Positions 7,403 to 8,825 of a stretch of 8,825 nucleotides of DNA are shown here, one piece after another. The translations under genes and the position numbers were made by a program. Within the stretch, counting starts at the first letter, position 1. Each line of letters opens with the position of its first letter. Origin of the DNA: Limnoraphis robusta CS-951 (GTDB lineage: Bacteria > Cyanobacteriota > Cyanobacteriia > Cyanobacteriales > Microcoleaceae); NCBI RefSeq assembly GCF_000972705.2, contig NZ_LATL02000031.1, positions 1-8,825 of the forward strand, given 5' to 3'. Below the pieces are notes generated by a model, which saw only the letters and a program-made list of their open reading frames with translations, made no database searches and had not been told where the DNA came from.

Positions 7403-7996
7403 ATGTCAGAACGATACATTTTGTTTTACAAACCCTATGACGTTTTATGCCAATTTACCGATAACGATCCGACCACTTCCCCTCGCAAAACCTTAAAAGA
7501 TTTTATCTCGATTCCTGGGGTTTATCCCGTCGGACGATTAGACCGCGATAGTGAAGGATTATTGCTTCTCACCAATCAAGGTAAAATCCAACATCGCTTG
7601 AGTCATCGCCAATTTCATCACCCTCGAACTTACTGGGTTCAGGTGGAAAATATACCGGATGAAACCGCCTTGAATTCCCTGCGATCCGGTGTTAATATTA
7701 AAGACTACCAAACTCGACCCGCTCAAGTTAAAATTCTCCCAACTGAACCTGCTTTACCCCCTCGTGACCCGCCGATTCGTTTTCGCAAAACAGTACCCAC
7801 CGCTTGGTTAGAAATCACCCTCACGGAAGGGCGAAATCGTCAAGTTCGTCGGATGACCGCAGCCGTCGGGTTTCCTACTTTGAGATTAATTCGAGTTGCG
7901 ATCGCTCATTTACAGTTAGACGGACTCGAACCCGGTCAATGGCGCTCATTAACTCAAATTGAAGTTCAAAACTTATACAAAATTACAGGGTTTTGA
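7403..7996 (+). CDS. rluE: 23S rRNA pseudouridine synthase RluE (RsuA/RluB/E/F family)
   Basis: A 197-aa soluble enzyme predicted to convert a uridine of 23S rRNA (U2457 in E. coli numbering) to pseudouridine. The start [14 protein letters not shown] (7-20) matches the RluE opening, and there is no N-terminal S4 domain, as in RluE. The catalytic motif [15 protein letters not shown] lies at 44-58 with the nucleophilic aspartate D47. Further RluE-like blocks are [17 protein letters not shown], the conserved basic motif [10 protein letters not shown], and [10 protein letters not shown]. The length is close to E. coli RluE, and both ends look intact. The ATG is the only sensible start, directly ahead of the conserved block. 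It appears monocistronic, with its own candidate promoter. The exact modified uridine in this organism is inferred from homology; a sister RsuA-family specificity cannot be excluded. Confidence 0.93.
   Translation: MSERYILFYKPYDVLCQFTDNDPTTSPRKTLKDFISIPGVYPVGRLDRDSEGLLLLTNQGKIQHRLSHRQFHHPRTYWVQVENIPDETALNSLRSGVNIKDYQTRPAQVKILPTEPALPPRDPPIRFRKTVPTAWLEITLTEGRNRQVRRMTAAVGFPTLRLIRVAIAHLQLDGLEPGQWRSLTQIEVQNLYKITGF
7898..7905. repeat. HIP1 octamer GCGATCGC inside rluE
   Basis: A perfect HIP1 octamer within the 3' part of the rluE coding region. None occurs in the 5.5-kb kinase gene. Confidence 0.85.
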
Positions 7997-8054
7997 AATT
8001 GATCAACAGGACGAACCAACGAATCAGTTTGATAAGAGCTGAAAATCAAATCTA

Positions 8055-8066
8055 TAGCGATCGCTA
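8055..8066. repeat. HIP1 within a 12-bp palindrome downstream of rluE
   Basis: TAGCGATCGCTA is a perfect 12-bp palindrome containing the HIP1 octamer (8057-8064), 58 bp after the rluE stop. It lacks a following T-tract, so it is not a standard terminator. Confidence 0.7.
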
Positions 8067-8158
8067 GATTGAGTCAGCCCGAATCATTATATTTTTACCA
8101 AGAGAAGCAGGTTTAGAGCAAGGTCGTTCACGACGGATTATTTTATGCTAACATAAGT

Positions 8159-8181
8159 TTATCGTGGCTTGATGCCGATAA
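8159..8181 (+). repeat. Left-end-like imperfect hairpin of the IS605-type element
   Basis: TTATCG (8159-8164) pairs with CGATAA (8176-8181), and an inner GC/GC pairing leaves a TG bulge and a TTGAT loop. Small bulged hairpins at the ends of IS200/IS605 elements are the sites recognised by the TnpA transposase. This one ends 3 nt before the tnpB ATG, so it may also affect translation of tnpB. Confidence 0.5.
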
Positions 8182-8184
8182 TCT

Positions 8185-8825
8185 ATGCTTGTGTATGAAA
8201 TGAAGCTGCAAGGAACGCAATACCAGTACAGAAAGTTAGACGAAGCTATCCGTACTGGTAGGTTTGTTCGTAACAGCATCATTAAAGCATGGATAGACGG
8301 TCAAATCAAAAGTCGCAACGATGCTTATGCCTACTGCAAACTGCTGTCAGACAATCCAGATTTTCCCTGGGTAAACAAACTCAATTCTATGGCTCGACAA
8401 GCCCACGCAGAAAGAGCATGGGCATCCATTGAACAATTTTATCAAAAATGTCGGCAAAAAATACCGGGGAAAAAAGGATTTCCAAAGTTTAAAAAATCTC
8501 AAGTCAGAGCATCTGTTGAATACAAAACATCGGGATGGAAACTTTCAGAAGATAGACGCTATTTAACCTTTTCCGATAAGTTTCAAGCAGGTACATTTAA
8601 ACTTTGGGGTAGCCGAGATTTACACTTCTATCAACTCCAACAAATTAAACGGGTTAGAGTGATTAGAAGACACGATGGGTATTATGCTCAATTTTTAATC
8701 GATCATACCAGAGAGGAAAACAAAGAACTCACAGGAAAACAAACTGGGCTAGATGTAGGTCTTAACCATTTCTACACCGATTCTTTTGGCAATCAAATAG
8801 ACAATCCCCGCTTTTTCAGGAAAGA
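8185..8825 (+). CDS. tnpB: RNA-guided endonuclease TnpB, N-terminal part (cut by window edge)
   Basis: 213 codons are open from the ATG at 8185 to the window end with no stop, so the gene is partial here but not visibly broken. The start MLVYEMKLQGTQYQYRKLDE, then IRNS-like VRNSIIKAW, LNSMARQAHAERAW (66-79) and the basic GKKGFPKFKK (95-104) are typical of cyanobacterial TnpB. The RuvC-I motif GLDVGLNHFYTD (188-199) carries the first catalytic aspartate, D190. The other two acidic residues and the zinc ribbon would lie in the missing C-terminal half. TnpB is an OmegaRNA-guided DNA nuclease that helps the element persist at its site; the guide RNA usually overlaps the 3' end of the gene. I chose this ATG over the later ATG at codon 6 because LVYExKLxGT is the family N-terminus. 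Confidence 0.92.
   Translation, partial: MLVYEMKLQGTQYQYRKLDEAIRTGRFVRNSIIKAWIDGQIKSRNDAYAYCKLLSDNPDFPWVNKLNSMARQAHAERAWASIEQFYQKCRQKIPGKKGFPKFKKSQVRASVEYKTSGWKLSEDRRYLTFSDKFQAGTFKLWGSRDLHFYQLQQIKRVRVIRRHDGYYAQFLIDHTREENKELTGKQTGLDVGLNHFYTDSFGNQIDNPRFFRK

Larger units (their letters stand above)
8150..8825 (+). mobile_element. IS200/IS605-group (IS1341-like, tnpB-only) element, 5' part
   Basis: The element is recognised from its tnpB gene and the left-end-like hairpin just before it. No tnpA lies upstream, where rluE ends at 7996, so it appears to be a lone-tnpB element moved in trans; a tnpA on the far side cannot be excluded. The exact left boundary is not visible because this group makes no target duplication and has no terminal inverted repeats. 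8150 is a guess based on where the hairpin flank begins. The right end and reRNA lie past the window. Confidence 0.6.

Noticed and set aside
8123..8145. GTCG/CGAC hairpin followed by an AT-rich run, as the rluE terminator
   Set aside because: A 4-bp stem and a broken T-run are too weak to call.
1..8825. CRISPR array, tRNA or rRNA genes
   Set aside because: I saw no regularly spaced repeats, tRNA-like cloverleaf or rRNA signature on either strand by eye.

Overview
The window looks like the chromosome of a filamentous, AT-rich cyanobacterium of the Oscillatoria/Planktothrix type. Four things point there: three copies of the cyanobacterial HIP1 octamer (GCGATCGC) at the right end; a giant Ser/Thr-kinase / ATPase / GAF / histidine-kinase fusion of a class typical of filamentous cyanobacteria; a GAF protein with bilin-lyase-type cysteine motifs; and a TnpB of the lineage common in these genomes. 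This assignment is inferred from family resemblance; no taxonomic marker gene is present.

Layout. Positions 1-233 are leader and regulatory DNA. Positions 234-5756 (+) encode one about 1840-residue trifunctional signalling protein. Converging on it, only 15 bp away, is a 183-residue single-GAF protein (5772-6323, -). It carries both cysteines of DXCF-type cyanobacteriochromes, 28 residues apart. Positions 6324-6653 are intergenic and hold a candidate promoter for the GAF gene, GC-rich inverted repeats and a strong intrinsic terminator (6561-6594, -) that ends the next minus-strand gene. That gene is a 78-residue NfeD C-terminal-domain-like protein (6654-6890, -) with a clear Shine-Dalgarno. 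Positions 6891-7402 are a 512-bp divergent intergenic region with several strong inverted repeats and candidate promoters facing both ways; it may encode a structured RNA or a long leader. Positions 7403-7996 (+) encode the 23S rRNA pseudouridine synthase RluE. After a 150-bp gap containing a HIP1 palindrome, an IS200/IS605-group element begins. A left-end hairpin (8159-8181) is followed by tnpB (8185 to the window end, truncated by the window edge), with no tnpA upstream.

How it fits together. The large kinase and the small GAF protein are both sensory proteins, but they converge rather than share an operon, so a functional link is only suggestive. No response regulator is present. RluE is housekeeping. 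The TnpB element is mobile, and its reRNA/right end would lie beyond the window. The items most worth testing are the stand-alone DXCF-type GAF protein and the structured DNA between the NfeD-like gene and rluE.
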